A stretch of DNA of 64,000 nt from Hoeflea sp038900095 (GCF_038900095.1 NZ_JBBMQQ010000001.1:310001-374000), one strand, 5' to 3'; shown: positions 54,781 through 63,307, numbered from the stretch's first letter. Numbers and translations are program-made. Notes: generated by a model from the letters alone, not told the origin.

Positions 54781-56190
54781 CTAATGGCTGTTTGGTGCGG
54801 GATGATGGAGCCCCGAGTGCGAGCCGGCCGTTGTGGTCAGCGGAACGGAAATCCGGGCTTCAAGCCCTCCCAGAGGTGATGTACCGAGGTCAAGCTTGCC
54901 GCCGAAAGAATCGACAATATCGCCGGATATCGCCAGGCCGAGACCGGCGCCGGCCCCTGTTTGATCAATCCGCAGATCAGGGTTGATGGCTTGCGTTGCT
55001 GCCGCGTGATCAAGGCCCGGGCCGTCGTCGACGATCCGGATCACGACCGCGTCCATCGTTGTCTCAGCGTCGATCAGGACACGGGTGCTGGCGAAGCGAA
55101 CGGCGTTTTCCGCCAGATTTCCAATCAGTTCATTGAGATCATCGGGATCGACCGGGACGGTCAGATCCGCTTCGACAGTGCATGCCAAATCCAGATTTTC
55201 CCCCTCCGGCGTCCGCTTGAGCGCACGTATGATACCGTCCACAATCAGCTTCACTGGCGTTTGATCCTGACTGCGGCCATGACGCAGCCGGGCGCGGGCC
55301 AGTTCCCGCTGAATATGACGACGCATGCGCCCGGTCAATTCGGAAATGTCATCGGCGATGTCTGTCTCGCCCCTGGCGCGTAGCCGTTCCACATCCGAGA
55401 CCAGGGCTGACAGAGGTGTTTTCAGGCCATGAGCCAGGTTGGCGGCGCGGTCCCTGGCGCGGCTGATGGCCTGATCCTGGGCGTCCAGCAAGGCATTGAC
55501 CTCTTCGACAAGTGGCGCCACTTCCCGTGGTACACCATCGGCCTTTAGACGCCTTAGTGTTCCATTTCGGATTGCGGTGACGCCTGATAGCACCCGATGA
55601 ACCGGTTTGAGGCCTTCCCCGATCTGCAGCAGAAAGCCAAGCAGCAGCACACCGCCGAGGATGGCCAGCACCGGGGCCAGATCCCTGGCAAATCCTGTTT
55701 CAAGCGCGCTGATCTCGGCCCGGTCGATGGCGACGGCCACCCGCAAACGGTGATCTCCGTCCGGTGCGGAGAGCAGGACCAGTGTTTCGTGAACCAGCAC
55801 TCTCGAGCCTAGCGGACCGGTGGTGTCGTGCACGTGGGTCTCGCCGGGCCGCAGCACGTCGCCGGGTATGTCGAGATAGGTATCCCACAAGGACCGTGAC
55901 TTGAGCTGGCTGGCCGCGGTTTCATCGTCAACCTGCCAGTACAAGCCACCGAACACCGCCTGGAACCGGGGGTCGACGGGTTCGCGGTTCAGCGACAGGG
56001 TTGCGTTGGCATCCAGACGCAAGCTGCCGGTCAGCTGGCTCAGGTGGGTGTCGAGTTCCTGGCCGATGCGGCGCTCGATATGGCGGGAGAACAGGGCAGA
56101 CAGGCCGATGCCGGTCACCAGCAGGGCTGTCGCGAGAACGATGGCGGCATAGGCCAACAGCCTGAACCGCAAGGACCGGCCGGTTTTCAT
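54781..56190 (-). CDS. Sensor histidine kinase
   Basis: A 469-residue membrane kinase. Two membrane helices (about residues 10-32 and 168-188) enclose a periplasmic sensor. The phospho-acceptor His lies in NLAHGLKTPLSALVSDVERL; the ATP-binding domain has LIGNLAENAVRFA (N box), VDDGPGLDH (G1) and GAGAGLGLAI (G2). It resembles PhoQ/QseC-type kinases paired with OmpR-family regulators. Its start overlaps the regulator's stop by four bases. The signal is unknown, but the neighbouring PepSY and EptA genes suggest envelope stress or cations. Confidence 0.93.
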   Translation of the reverse strand: MKTGRSLRFRLLAYAAIVLATALLVTGIGLSALFSRHIERRIGQELDTHLSQLTGSLRLDANATLSLNREPVDPRFQAVFGGLYWQVDDETAASQLKSRSLWDTYLDIPGDVLRPGETHVHDTTGPLGSRVLVHETLVLLSAPDGDHRLRVAVAIDRAEISALETGFARDLAPVLAILGGVLLLGFLLQIGEGLKPVHRVLSGVTAIRNGTLRRLKADGVPREVAPLVEEVNALLDAQDQAISRARDRAANLAHGLKTPLSALVSDVERLRARGETDIADDISELTGRMRRHIQRELARARLRHGRSQDQTPVKLIVDGIIRALKRTPEGENLDLACTVEADLTVPVDPDDLNELIGNLAENAVRFASTRVLIDAETTMDAVVIRIVDDGPGLDHAAATQAINPDLRIDQTGAGAGLGLAISGDIVDSFGGKLDLGTSPLGGLEARISVPLTTTAGSHSGLHHPAPNSH

Positions 56191-56858
56191 GAAGAACTTC
56201 CCGGCTCGTTGACGATGTAGCCAAAACCGCGGCGCGTCTCGATGAGCGCGACGGGCAGTTTCCGTCTGACCCGTCCGACCAGCACCTCCACGGCGTTGGA
56301 TTCGCGCTCGAAATGAACCGATTGCAGATGCTCGGAGAGTTCCTGCTGGGGGACCACACGGCCCTTGTGCAGCATCAGATAGGCGACCAGGCGGTATTCC
56401 TGCGGCGAGAGGCTGACGGGAACCCCGTTTACGCTGAGCCGCATCTGCCGCGTGTCGAGTTCGGCCTCGCCAACGATGACGACCGGGCTCGCCTGACCGC
56501 CGGAACGGCGGATGATGGCGCGCAGGCGGGCAACCAGCTCCTCCATGCGAAAGGGTTTGGGCAGGTAATCATCGGCGCCCGCGTCGATGCCCTCCACGCG
56601 CTCGGTCCAGGCGCCGCGGGCGGTCAGCACCAGCACCGGAAAGTCACGGCCTTCGGCGCGCCAGCGCTTGAGCACGGTCAATCCGTCCATGCCGGGCAGG
56701 CCGAGATCGAGAATGGCGGCGGCATAGGTTTCTGTGTCGCCGAGAAACCATGCTTCCTCGCCATTGGCCTCGGCGTCGACGACATAACCGGCCGCCTCCA
56801 GGGCGGTCGTGACATCCTGCCGGATCCGTTGATCGTCTTCGACTAGCAAAATGCGCAT
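56187..56858 (-). CDS. OmpR-family response regulator
   Basis: A 223-residue regulator: receiver domain with the acidic pair in LLVEDDQRI, the phospho-acceptor Asp in AAILDLGLPGMDGLTVL and the conserved Lys in YLPKPFRMEEL; then a winged-helix DNA-binding domain (about 125-220) with LSPQEYRLVAYLMLHKG and VEVLVGRVRRKL. It is coupled to the kinase by a four-base overlap and starts four bases after the PepSY stop. Direct TGACA repeats upstream of the operon are possible binding sites. Confidence 0.94.
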   Translation of the reverse strand: MRILLVEDDQRIRQDVTTALEAAGYVVDAEANGEEAWFLGDTETYAAAILDLGLPGMDGLTVLKRWRAEGRDFPVLVLTARGAWTERVEGIDAGADDYLPKPFRMEELVARLRAIIRRSGGQASPVVIVGEAELDTRQMRLSVNGVPVSLSPQEYRLVAYLMLHKGRVVPQQELSEHLQSVHFERESNAVEVLVGRVRRKLPVALIETRRGFGYIVNEPGSSS

Positions 56859-56862
56859 GGGA

Positions 56863-57177
56863 TCAATGGTCGTCTTCCAGGCTTATGATTCTGGCTGTCC
56901 GGGCGTCGACCTCATATTCGAGGCGGCGTCCGGTGCGGTCGAGGACATAGATCTCGTAAATCGGATGGTGCTTTGAGTTTTCGAACTCGATTTCCAGGAT
57001 CCTGCCGTCGATCTGCGGTTTGACCTGCTTGAGGATTTCCGACAATTGCAGGATTTCGCCTTTCCTGACCGCCGCATCGATGTCGTGGCGTTTGTGATGA
57101 TCATCATCGGCAACGGAGGCAACTGGTGCCAGCGCGAGTACAGTGATCAATGAGAGGCGGCATAGCGTGGGGTTCAT
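56863..57177 (-). CDS. Secreted PepSY-domain protein
   Basis: A 104-residue protein with a signal peptide (PTLCRLSLITVLALAPVASVADD) and one PepSY domain: KGEILQLSEILKQVKPQIDGRILEIEFEN followed by YEIYVLDRTGRRLEYEVDARTARI (each broken by turns). A His/Asp-rich DDDHHKRHD at the mature N-terminus might bind metal. PepSY proteins next to two-component systems are thought to modulate the sensor. The ATG at 57177 gives a clean signal peptide; the longer frame from 57267 does not. It is the first gene of the eptA operon. Confidence 0.88.
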   Translation of the reverse strand: MNPTLCRLSLITVLALAPVASVADDDHHKRHDIDAAVRKGEILQLSEILKQVKPQIDGRILEIEFENSKHHPIYEIYVLDRTGRRLEYEVDARTARIISLEDDH

Positions 57178-57201
57178 CGTGGCAGCATCGCTGTTTGAAA
57201 A

Positions 57202-57217
57202 TGACAAAACGCTGACA
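57202..57217. promoter_or_regulatory. TGACA direct repeat in the divergent PepSY promoter region
   Basis: TGACA at 57202-57206 and again at 57213-57217 are 11 bp apart, the spacing used by OmpR-family dimers; an inverted copy, TGTCA, lies at 57234-57238. They sit between the two divergent PepSY genes. Confidence 0.45.
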
Positions 57218-57307
57218 GACCCCATCAGCGGATTGTCATGATGGCTCTGCGATAAAGCCAGCGTCAACGGCCAAAGGGCCAGATCGCTTTATCGAAGGAG
57301 ACAGATC

Positions 57308-57580
57308 ATGAAATCACCGCTTATCGCCGCCGCCCTTTTTTCGGTTCTCGCACCGGCCGCAGCCCTTGCCTCCCAGGACTGCCCGAATGTGCCGCGCGAC
57401 CAGTGGATGAGCGATGCCGCGATCATGGAAAAGGCCAAAAGCCTGGGCTATGACGTGCGCTCGATCAAGGTCGATGACGGCTGCGCGGAAGCCTATGCGC
57501 TCGACAAGGGTGGCAAGCGTGTTGAAGTCTATTTTCACCCGGGCACAGGAGATGTGGTCAAGGTGAAGGCTGACGACTGA
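57308..57580 (+). CDS. Secreted PepSY_2-type small protein
   Basis: A 90-residue exported protein with signal peptide ending near AAALA and a mature part holding MEKAKSLGYDVRSIKVDDGCAEAYALDKGGKRVEVYFHP split over two strands, typical of the PepSY_2 family. Two Cys (one in SQDCPNV, one in DDGCAEAY) may pair. AAGGAG precedes the ATG. Its stop overlaps the start of the cytochrome b gene, so the two are coupled; PepSY_2 genes are often beside cytochrome b561 genes. It is divergent from the eptA operon. Confidence 0.9.
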   Translation: MKSPLIAAALFSVLAPAAALASQDCPNVPRDQWMSDAAIMEKAKSLGYDVRSIKVDDGCAEAYALDKGGKRVEVYFHPGTGDVVKVKADD

Positions 57581-58161
57581 TGCTTGCAGCCAAGACCACG
57601 ATGGAAGCCGGCGGCATTCGCTCGCCGGCAACCGTCCGGGTGTGGGACCCGCTGGTCAGGATCTTCCACTGGTCGCTTGTCGGCCTGTTCACATTCGCCT
57701 TTCTCACCGGCGACGAGTGGCAACAGCCGCATGAGGTGGCGGGCTACATCATTGCCGGCCTGATCGGTTTCCGGGTGATCTGGGGTTTTGTCGGGTCGCG
57801 GCACGCACGGTTTTTCTCGTTCATCTACGGACCATCGACCGTGGCGGGGTTTCTCGCCGATACGGCGCGACTGAAAGCCCGGCGGTATCTGGGGCACAAT
57901 CCGGCGGGCGGCCTGATGGTGGTTGGCCTGTTGCTGGCCATCGCGGTGATTTCTCTCAGTGGCTGGATGATGACGACAGATGCCTTCTGGGGTGTGAAAT
58001 GGGTCGAGGAACTGCATGAAGGCGCGGCTTTCACCGCTCTTGGCCTGATCGCGCTGCATGTCGGCGGCGTCATCGTCGCAAGTCTCGAACATGGCGAGAA
58101 CCTGGTTCGCGCCATGATCACCGGCTGCAAGCGTGCGCCCGGTCCGGACGATATCGCCTGA
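57580..58161 (+). CDS. Cytochrome b561-family membrane protein
   Basis: A 193-residue four-helix cytochrome b. Heme-ligand histidines are seen in VRIFHWSLVGLFTFA, WQQPHEVAGYIIAGLIGFRVIWG, WVEELHEGAAFTALGL and ALHVGGVIVASLEHGENLVRAM, the usual order of the Ni/Fe-hydrogenase b-type/b561 family. It probably moves electrons across or along the inner membrane; its partner is unknown. The ATG overlaps the PepSY_2 stop. A strong terminator follows at 58191. Confidence 0.92.
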   Translation: MLAAKTTMEAGGIRSPATVRVWDPLVRIFHWSLVGLFTFAFLTGDEWQQPHEVAGYIIAGLIGFRVIWGFVGSRHARFFSFIYGPSTVAGFLADTARLKARRYLGHNPAGGLMVVGLLLAIAVISLSGWMMTTDAFWGVKWVEELHEGAAFTALGLIALHVGGVIVASLEHGENLVRAMITGCKRAPGPDDIA

Positions 58162-58190
58162 GCGTCGATACGTCCCCGGACGCTCGGGCC

Positions 58191-58227
58191 GACCTGCCAG
58201 CTGCCGCCCGCGCTGGCAGGTCCTTTT
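58191..58227 (+). terminator. Rho-independent terminator after the cytochrome b gene
   Basis: GACCTGCCAG (58191-58200) pairs perfectly with CTGGCAGGTC (58213-58222), followed by CTTTT. Confidence 0.85.
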
Positions 58228-58405
58228 GCGCATGACGCCGGCAGCGGCAGCTCAATCGCCGTCCGGCGTCCGGCCTGCCTTGTATCTGACGCAGCACTGA
58301 TGCAAGTTCGCTGCCGTCCGGGGTTTGTCCCGTCATCTCGCCAAATTACCTTCCGGCAGGACGGATTGCCGGATGCCGTCAATGAAGTGCCTTTGGAGTG
58401 TCTGC

Positions 58406-59812
58406 ATGGATCTGATTGAAAATCGCACCGTCGACGAGATCGCGGTCGGGGATCGCGCTGAAATCGAGAGAGTTCTGACCCGTCCGGACATTGCGCTGTT
58501 CGCCACGGTTTCGGCCGACGTCAACCCGGCCAGCCTGGAGGATGGCGAGGAGGAAGGGCCGGAACTTGAGCAGAGCATTGCGCACGGGATGTGGGCAGGC
58601 ACGCTGATTTCCGCGGTTCTGGCAACGCGGCTGCCGGGGCCGGGAACCGTGCATGTGGGGCAGACGCTCAAGTTTCATCAGCCGGTCAGTGTCGGCGACC
58701 GCATCACCGTGCGGGTTGAAGTTACCGGCATCGACAAGAGCACCGGCCACGTCACCCTGGATTGCAGCTGCCTGAACGAAGCTGGCGAGACAATCGTCTC
58801 CGGCCATGCCGAGGTTGAGGCGCCGCGCACCAAGATCAGACGCCACATTGCCCGGATGCCGGTGTCGCGCCTTACCGCGCCGGGCGTGCGGTTCGGCGCG
58901 CTGGTTGAACAGGCAAGAACGCTCGATCCGTTGCTGACGGCGGTGGTTCACCCCTGCGATGATCTCAGCCTCGGCGGTGCGCTCGCGGCGCGTGACGAGG
59001 GCATGATCACGCCGGTGCTGGTGGGCCCGACGGCCAAGATCGAGGCCGCGGCAGAGCAGGCCGGGCTGGATCTTTCCGGTCTCGAGATCGTTGACGCGCC
59101 GCACAGCCATGCGGCGGCGGAAGTGGCCGTGGCGCTGGTGCACGAGGGGCGCGCCGGTGCCTTGATGAAGGGCAAGCTGCACACCGACGAACTCTTGGAA
59201 GCCGTGCTCGACAAGACCAAGGGGTTGCGGACCGAGCGGCGGCTTACCCATGTCTTTGCGCTCGATGTGCCCGGGCAGAACCGGACGCTGTTTGTCACCG
59301 ACGCAGCGATCAACATCTCGCCCGATCTCGAATCCTTGAAAGACATCGTCCAGAACGCCATCGATCTGGCCATTGCGCTCGGCGTCGAGGTGCCGCTGGT
59401 GGCGTTGCTGTCGGCGGTGGAAACCGTGACCGGCAAGCTGCCGTCAACGCTGCTCGCCGCGGCCATCTGCAAGATGCACGACCGGGGCCAGATTGTCGGC
59501 GGCAAGGTCGACGGGCCGCTGGCCTTCGACAATGCCATCTCTCCGGCCGCAGTGGCTGCCAAGGGCATCGTCTCGGATGTGGCGGGCTATGCCGACATTC
59601 TGGTGACGCCAAATCTGGAAAGCGGCAACATGATCGCCAAGCAGCTGATCCATCTCGCCGGCGCCTCGTCGGCGGGGATTGCGCTGGGCGCCCGGGTGCC
59701 GATCATGCTGACCAGCCGGTCGGACACGGTGGACGCGCGGATCGTCTCGGCGGCGATGGCCAAGGTGTTTTATCACTGGCGGCAGCAAAGGCCGCTGGGG
59801 GTGCCGGGGTAG
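58406..59812 (+). CDS. MaoC-phosphotransacetylase fusion (enoyl-CoA hydratase/phosphate acetyltransferase)
   Basis: A 468-residue two-domain protein. Residues about 10-145 are a MaoC-type hotdog hydratase (HGMWAGTLISAVLATRLPG; VGQTLKFHQPVSVGDRI). Residues about 170-468 are a phosphate acetyl/butyryltransferase (HPCDDLSLGGALAA, GALMKGKLHTDELLEAV, GGKVDGPLAFDNAISPAAV). It would interconvert acetyl-CoA and acetyl phosphate, possibly coupled to an enoyl-CoA step. GGAG lies seven bases before the ATG at 58406. In rhizobia such genes usually precede ackA; here the next gene is a PPi-phosphofructokinase. A diverged copy of its last 117 bp lies at 61201-61317. Confidence 0.92.
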   Translation: MDLIENRTVDEIAVGDRAEIERVLTRPDIALFATVSADVNPASLEDGEEEGPELEQSIAHGMWAGTLISAVLATRLPGPGTVHVGQTLKFHQPVSVGDRITVRVEVTGIDKSTGHVTLDCSCLNEAGETIVSGHAEVEAPRTKIRRHIARMPVSRLTAPGVRFGALVEQARTLDPLLTAVVHPCDDLSLGGALAARDEGMITPVLVGPTAKIEAAAEQAGLDLSGLEIVDAPHSHAAAEVAVALVHEGRAGALMKGKLHTDELLEAVLDKTKGLRTERRLTHVFALDVPGQNRTLFVTDAAINISPDLESLKDIVQNAIDLAIALGVEVPLVALLSAVETVTGKLPSTLLAAAICKMHDRGQIVGGKVDGPLAFDNAISPAAVAAKGIVSDVAGYADILVTPNLESGNMIAKQLIHLAGASSAGIALGARVPIMLTSRSDTVDARIVSAAMAKVFYHWRQQRPLGVPG

Positions 59813-59974
59813 GGGCTTCGCACCGGGCGTCTGGTGCCGGGTCAACCAATGCCCGGTTCAACCGCAAGGCTGGCGGATTGATCAAACGAGAGGGCACCGC
59901 TGGATATCAGCCAGCTCTTGTTTGCCGGCCACAAATGGTGCTGATTGCAGATCGGCATACAGGAGGAGAACTCA

Positions 59975-61192
59975 GTGTTTCATGGCAAGGTGCTGGTCGC
60001 CCAGGGGGGTGGACCGACGGCGGTTATCAATCAGTCAATGGTGGGCGCGGTGCTGGAATCGCGCAAGTTCCGCAAGGTCGAGCTGATCTACGGCGCGGTG
60101 CACGGGGTGCGCGGGATTCTGGACGAGGATTTTTACGATCTGACCCAGGAAACCACCCACAATCTGGAAATGGTCGCCAACACTCCGTCTTCGGCGCTTG
60201 GCTCGACGCGCGACAAGCCGGACCTGAAATACTGCCAGGAAATCTTCAAGGTGCTGAAGGCGCACGAGATCGGCTATTTCTTCTACACCGGCGGCAATGA
60301 TTCCTCCGACACGGTCCGGATCGTCAATGACGAGGCGCGCAAGGCGGGTTACGATCTGCGCTGCATCCACATCCCGAAGACCATCGACAATGACCTGGTC
60401 GAGAACGACCATACGCCGGGCTTTCCGTCGGCTGCGCGCTATGTGGCGCAGGCGTTCATGGGCATCAACCTCGACAATGCAGCGCTTCCCGGCATCTATA
60501 TCGGCGTGGTGATGGGCCGCCACGCGGGCTTTCTCACCGCCGCATCGGCGCTCGGCAAGAAATTCTCCGATGACGGGCCGCACCTGATCTACATGCCCGA
60601 GCGAGCCTTCGACATCGACCGGTTCCTGGGCGACGTCAAGCAGGTCTATGACCGGCTCGGGCGCTGTGTCGTCGCCGTCAGCGAAGGCATCCAAGACGGC
60701 TCGGGCCAGCCGATCATCGCCAGGCTCGCCAATGAGGTCGAACGCGACGCGCATGGCAATGTGCAACTCTCCGGAAGCGGTGCGCTGGCCGATCTGCTGA
60801 CGCAGAAGGTCAAGGAAAAGCTCAAGATCACCCGGGTCCGGGGCGATACGCTCGGCTATATCCAGCGCAGTTTCGTCGGTTGCGTGTCCGATGTCGACCA
60901 GAACGAGGCCCGCGAGGTCGGCGAGAAGGCGGTGCAATACGGCATGTTCGGCGACCGTGACGGATCGGTGGCGATCAAGCGCACCGGCCATTACTCGGTC
61001 GACTACGAACTGGTTCCGCTGGAACTGGTGGCCGGAAAGACCCGGATCATGCCCGACGCCTTCATCTCCGGCTGCGGCCACGACGTGACCGACGCGTTCC
61101 GCATGTATCTGCGCCCGCTGCTGGGCTCAGGCATGCCGGATGCGCATAGGCTCCGGCCAAACAAGGTGCCGAAGATCTTGGCGGGGAGGTGA
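59975..61192 (+). CDS. pfp: Pyrophosphate-dependent 6-phosphofructokinase
   Basis: A 405-residue PFK-fold enzyme interconverting fructose 6-phosphate and fructose 1,6-bisphosphate with pyrophosphate. Visible: LVAQGGGPTAVINQS at the N-terminus, YFFYTGGNDSSDTVRIV at the phosphate-donor site, IPKTIDNDLVENDHTPGF at the sugar-phosphate site (the PKTIDND form is typical of PPi enzymes) and VVMGRHAGFLTAASAL. The start is GTG at 59975 with AGGAGGAG at ideal spacing; the frame is open 10 codons further. It is flanked on both sides by pta 3'-end sequence. Confidence 0.93.
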   Translation: MFHGKVLVAQGGGPTAVINQSMVGAVLESRKFRKVELIYGAVHGVRGILDEDFYDLTQETTHNLEMVANTPSSALGSTRDKPDLKYCQEIFKVLKAHEIGYFFYTGGNDSSDTVRIVNDEARKAGYDLRCIHIPKTIDNDLVENDHTPGFPSAARYVAQAFMGINLDNAALPGIYIGVVMGRHAGFLTAASALGKKFSDDGPHLIYMPERAFDIDRFLGDVKQVYDRLGRCVVAVSEGIQDGSGQPIIARLANEVERDAHGNVQLSGSGALADLLTQKVKEKLKITRVRGDTLGYIQRSFVGCVSDVDQNEAREVGEKAVQYGMFGDRDGSVAIKRTGHYSVDYELVPLELVAGKTRIMPDAFISGCGHDVTDAFRMYLRPLLGSGMPDAHRLRPNKVPKILAGR

Positions 61193-61200
61193 GGTGTTGG

Positions 61201-61317
61201 GTGCCGATCGTACTGATCAGTCAGTGGGATGCCGTCGATGCAAGGATCGTGTCGGTAGCGCTGGCCAACTTGTTTTATTACTGGCGGCGGCAGAAGCCAT
61301 TGGGGCAGCCGAGATAG
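61201..61317 (+). pseudogene. Degenerate duplicate of the 3' end of the pta gene
   Basis: Starting eight bases after the pfp stop, 117 bp align without gaps to 59696-59812, the last 39 codons of the MaoC-Pta gene including the TAG stop. I count 88 of 117 bases identical, and translation gives 24 of 38 identical residues (VDARIVS, FYYWRRQKPLG). Many differences are at third codon positions, so this is a remnant of a once-functional homologue rather than a recent copy. No upstream part of the gene remains. Confidence 0.88.
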
Positions 61318-61349
61318 GTTGGCTAATGGTTGGCCGTCCACCCGGCGAT

Positions 61350-62105
61350 CTATAGGTTCGCGAGGGTTTTCTGATGGTCCATAGCGTATTGCTGGAGCGA
61401 TTTCTGCTTTACAAAGTTAGCAGTGAGCAACGTCAATGCTAGGGTGCCGGCAGTGTTACGTCCGTTTCGCCAGGCACGTCTTGTCCAATATGTGCCCTCG
61501 GCACGGCGATAATCTTCAGCCATTAGTTCCAAGTCTGCAGAGCCAAGGTGAGTTTCCTCGTCAGTGATCGTGTGATTCGGCGTTTGCTGTCGGTAGACGT
61601 ATGAGAGGTGTATCCGCCCAGTGTGCTGGTCTCGCCATGGCTTCGCGGTAATCGAATAGGATATACCGTTTGTGGAGCTTAAACCGGCTTGGACCTGTAA
61701 TGTGAAAAGGGAGTTTATGATCCTTATTGCCATCGCGTCCTGCTGATCCGGCAGGTCGTGAAGTTCCTTCTCACTAATCTGACCATTAGACTGTGCGGCC
61801 TCAACCAACTTTTTGATGGTTGGCCAGTTGGAACTCGTGCTTCCGACCCATATCCCGTTCAGATCAGGAAACCAGTCGTTCAGTGCTGGGATTATGCGCC
61901 AAAGAATGCGCCATGGAGCGTAGTAGCCGGTCGGGCCGAAGAACCCGCTGAGTAACAGTAGAACTACTAGAGGCAAATACCGGACAACGATGTGGTCCGG
62001 TATGGGAACTCCGGTGAATCGTTGTACATCGTCGGCGTAGACGGCAAGGATTGTTACCAGAGTGAGCCCTCCTCCGATCCATTTCCAAGGCAATAATGCG
62101 TACAC
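61350..62105 (-). CDS. cap15: CBASS effector, Cap15-like (2TM + beta-barrel)
   Basis: A protein of about 251 residues with two membrane helices near the N-terminus (IGGGLTLVTILAVYA and YLPLVVLLLLSGFFG), then a beta-rich domain from about residue 80: LNGIWVGSTSSNW, MAIRIINSLFTLQVQAGLSS, ISYSITAKPW, IHLSYVYRQQ, ETHLGSADLEL and EGTYWTRRAWRNGRNTAG. This order matches the SMODS-associated 2TM beta-strand-rich effector (Cap15), which damages the inner membrane when it binds a cyclic nucleotide. I chose GTG at 62105 because GGAGAA lies seven bases upstream; ATG at 62168 is possible. It is divergent from the CD-NTase gene. Confidence 0.85.
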   Translation of the reverse strand: MYALLPWKWIGGGLTLVTILAVYADDVQRFTGVPIPDHIVVRYLPLVVLLLLSGFFGPTGYYAPWRILWRIIPALNDWFPDLNGIWVGSTSSNWPTIKKLVEAAQSNGQISEKELHDLPDQQDAMAIRIINSLFTLQVQAGLSSTNGISYSITAKPWRDQHTGRIHLSYVYRQQTPNHTITDEETHLGSADLELMAEDYRRAEGTYWTRRAWRNGRNTAGTLALTLLTANFVKQKSLQQYAMDHQKTLANL

Positions 62106-62197
62106 GATACGTTCTCCGATGTGGCTGCGGGGTTTTGCCCTTGAATCGTTGAGTCGGGCACACCACATATAAGCGCCAGGAAGAGTGAGGGCGCAAG

Positions 62198-63307
62198 ATG
62201 TATGATTTTTCCAACCGAATATCTAAGTTTCACCAAGACCACGTCAGGCTGACGAACGGTCAGCGAGCTGACATGCGACGTCGACGGGAAACCAACCTTG
62301 AGCGGATTGAGAAGGGGCTGGATGAGGCCGACAAACCCTCAGTGGCAGAGACTATAAATCAAGGCGGGTACGCGCAAAAGACCATGACGCAACCGCCGGA
62401 GAGCGACCAAGAGAGCCGTTATGACATCGACCTCGGGGTTGTCTTCGAGGAGGCCGACGCTGTTGGCCCTAGGACGACGCGCAACTGGGTCAGGGATGCC
62501 GTCGCCCGAAAAGCAACGAACCTCAAAAACGATCCGGAAACAAAGAAGAAGTGCGTGCGGGTTGTGTATGCGGACGGATATCAGTGCGACTTTCCCGTAT
62601 TCCGACGTATTCAGACTGAAGATGGGTGGAATTACGAGATTTCCTCTGGCGACGAATGGGTCAGCTCCGACCCTGCCGCCATGAACAAGTGGATAGATAC
62701 GACGGTGTCGGCGAAGAGTCCAGAAACGTCGGGCAGCTATCAACTTCGCCGGGTCATTCGTTTGGGAAAGTTTTTTTCGAAGACGCATTCCAGCCGGTTA
62801 AACCGGAAGTTTCCAGGGGGTCTTGTTGCCACCGCACTTTTTATTGAAGCCTACCACTCTGTGGAAAGCCGCGACGACAAGGCATTTCGGGAAACGCTTC
62901 GGGCACTGTCCATCCGGTCCAAGCACTCGCCGGTTTACGCCAATGGTATTCAAGTCTCCGACGAAAAGGATATCGACCGGATCGGCAGGTTGGTCGATCA
63001 GGCGAAGGAGTCTGTTAAGGAGCTTGACAAACTCGACGCCGATAACGTGACCAATGCGGTTGCCAATAAAGCTTGGAATACCGTCTTTCGTCACAATTTC
63101 TTCGAAGAAGTGACCAAAGACTCGGCTAACAGCGCCGCATTACCGCTCGAGAAAAAGAGCGCACTAGGCTCGACGGGACTGGCAGCGCCGTTCCTAGCCT
63201 CGGAGGCTGCGGCGGCTCTCTCAGAGAGCGAGAAGCAGTCTCGGATGGAAGCAGCTGTGAGAGCTCGAAATGAAAGCGGGAGTGGCGGCAAACCTTGGTC
63301 GAAGTGA
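62198..63307 (+). CDS. CD-NTase (cGAS/DncV-like nucleotidyltransferase) of a CBASS system
   Basis: A 369-residue nucleotidyltransferase that makes a cyclic oligonucleotide alarm signal after phage infection. The active site is visible: NQGGYAQKTM (about 55-63; the usual Gly-Ser is Gly-Gly here), the metal-binding pair in RYDIDLGVVFEE (D76, D78), and a third Asp in GYQCDFPVFR (D131). A helical second half follows (GGLVATALFIEAYHSV; IDRIGRLVDQAKESV). The Ala/Ser/Gly-rich C-terminus, ending GSGGKPWSK, is a flexible tail suited to E2 conjugation. GAGG lies seven bases before the ATG. Its stop overlaps the E2-like gene. The product nucleotide is not predictable by eye. Confidence 0.9.
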   Translation: MYDFSNRISKFHQDHVRLTNGQRADMRRRRETNLERIEKGLDEADKPSVAETINQGGYAQKTMTQPPESDQESRYDIDLGVVFEEADAVGPRTTRNWVRDAVARKATNLKNDPETKKKCVRVVYADGYQCDFPVFRRIQTEDGWNYEISSGDEWVSSDPAAMNKWIDTTVSAKSPETSGSYQLRRVIRLGKFFSKTHSSRLNRKFPGGLVATALFIEAYHSVESRDDKAFRETLRALSIRSKHSPVYANGIQVSDEKDIDRIGRLVDQAKESVKELDKLDADNVTNAVANKAWNTVFRHNFFEEVTKDSANSAALPLEKKSALGSTGLAAPFLASEAAAALSESEKQSRMEAAVRARNESGSGGKPWSK

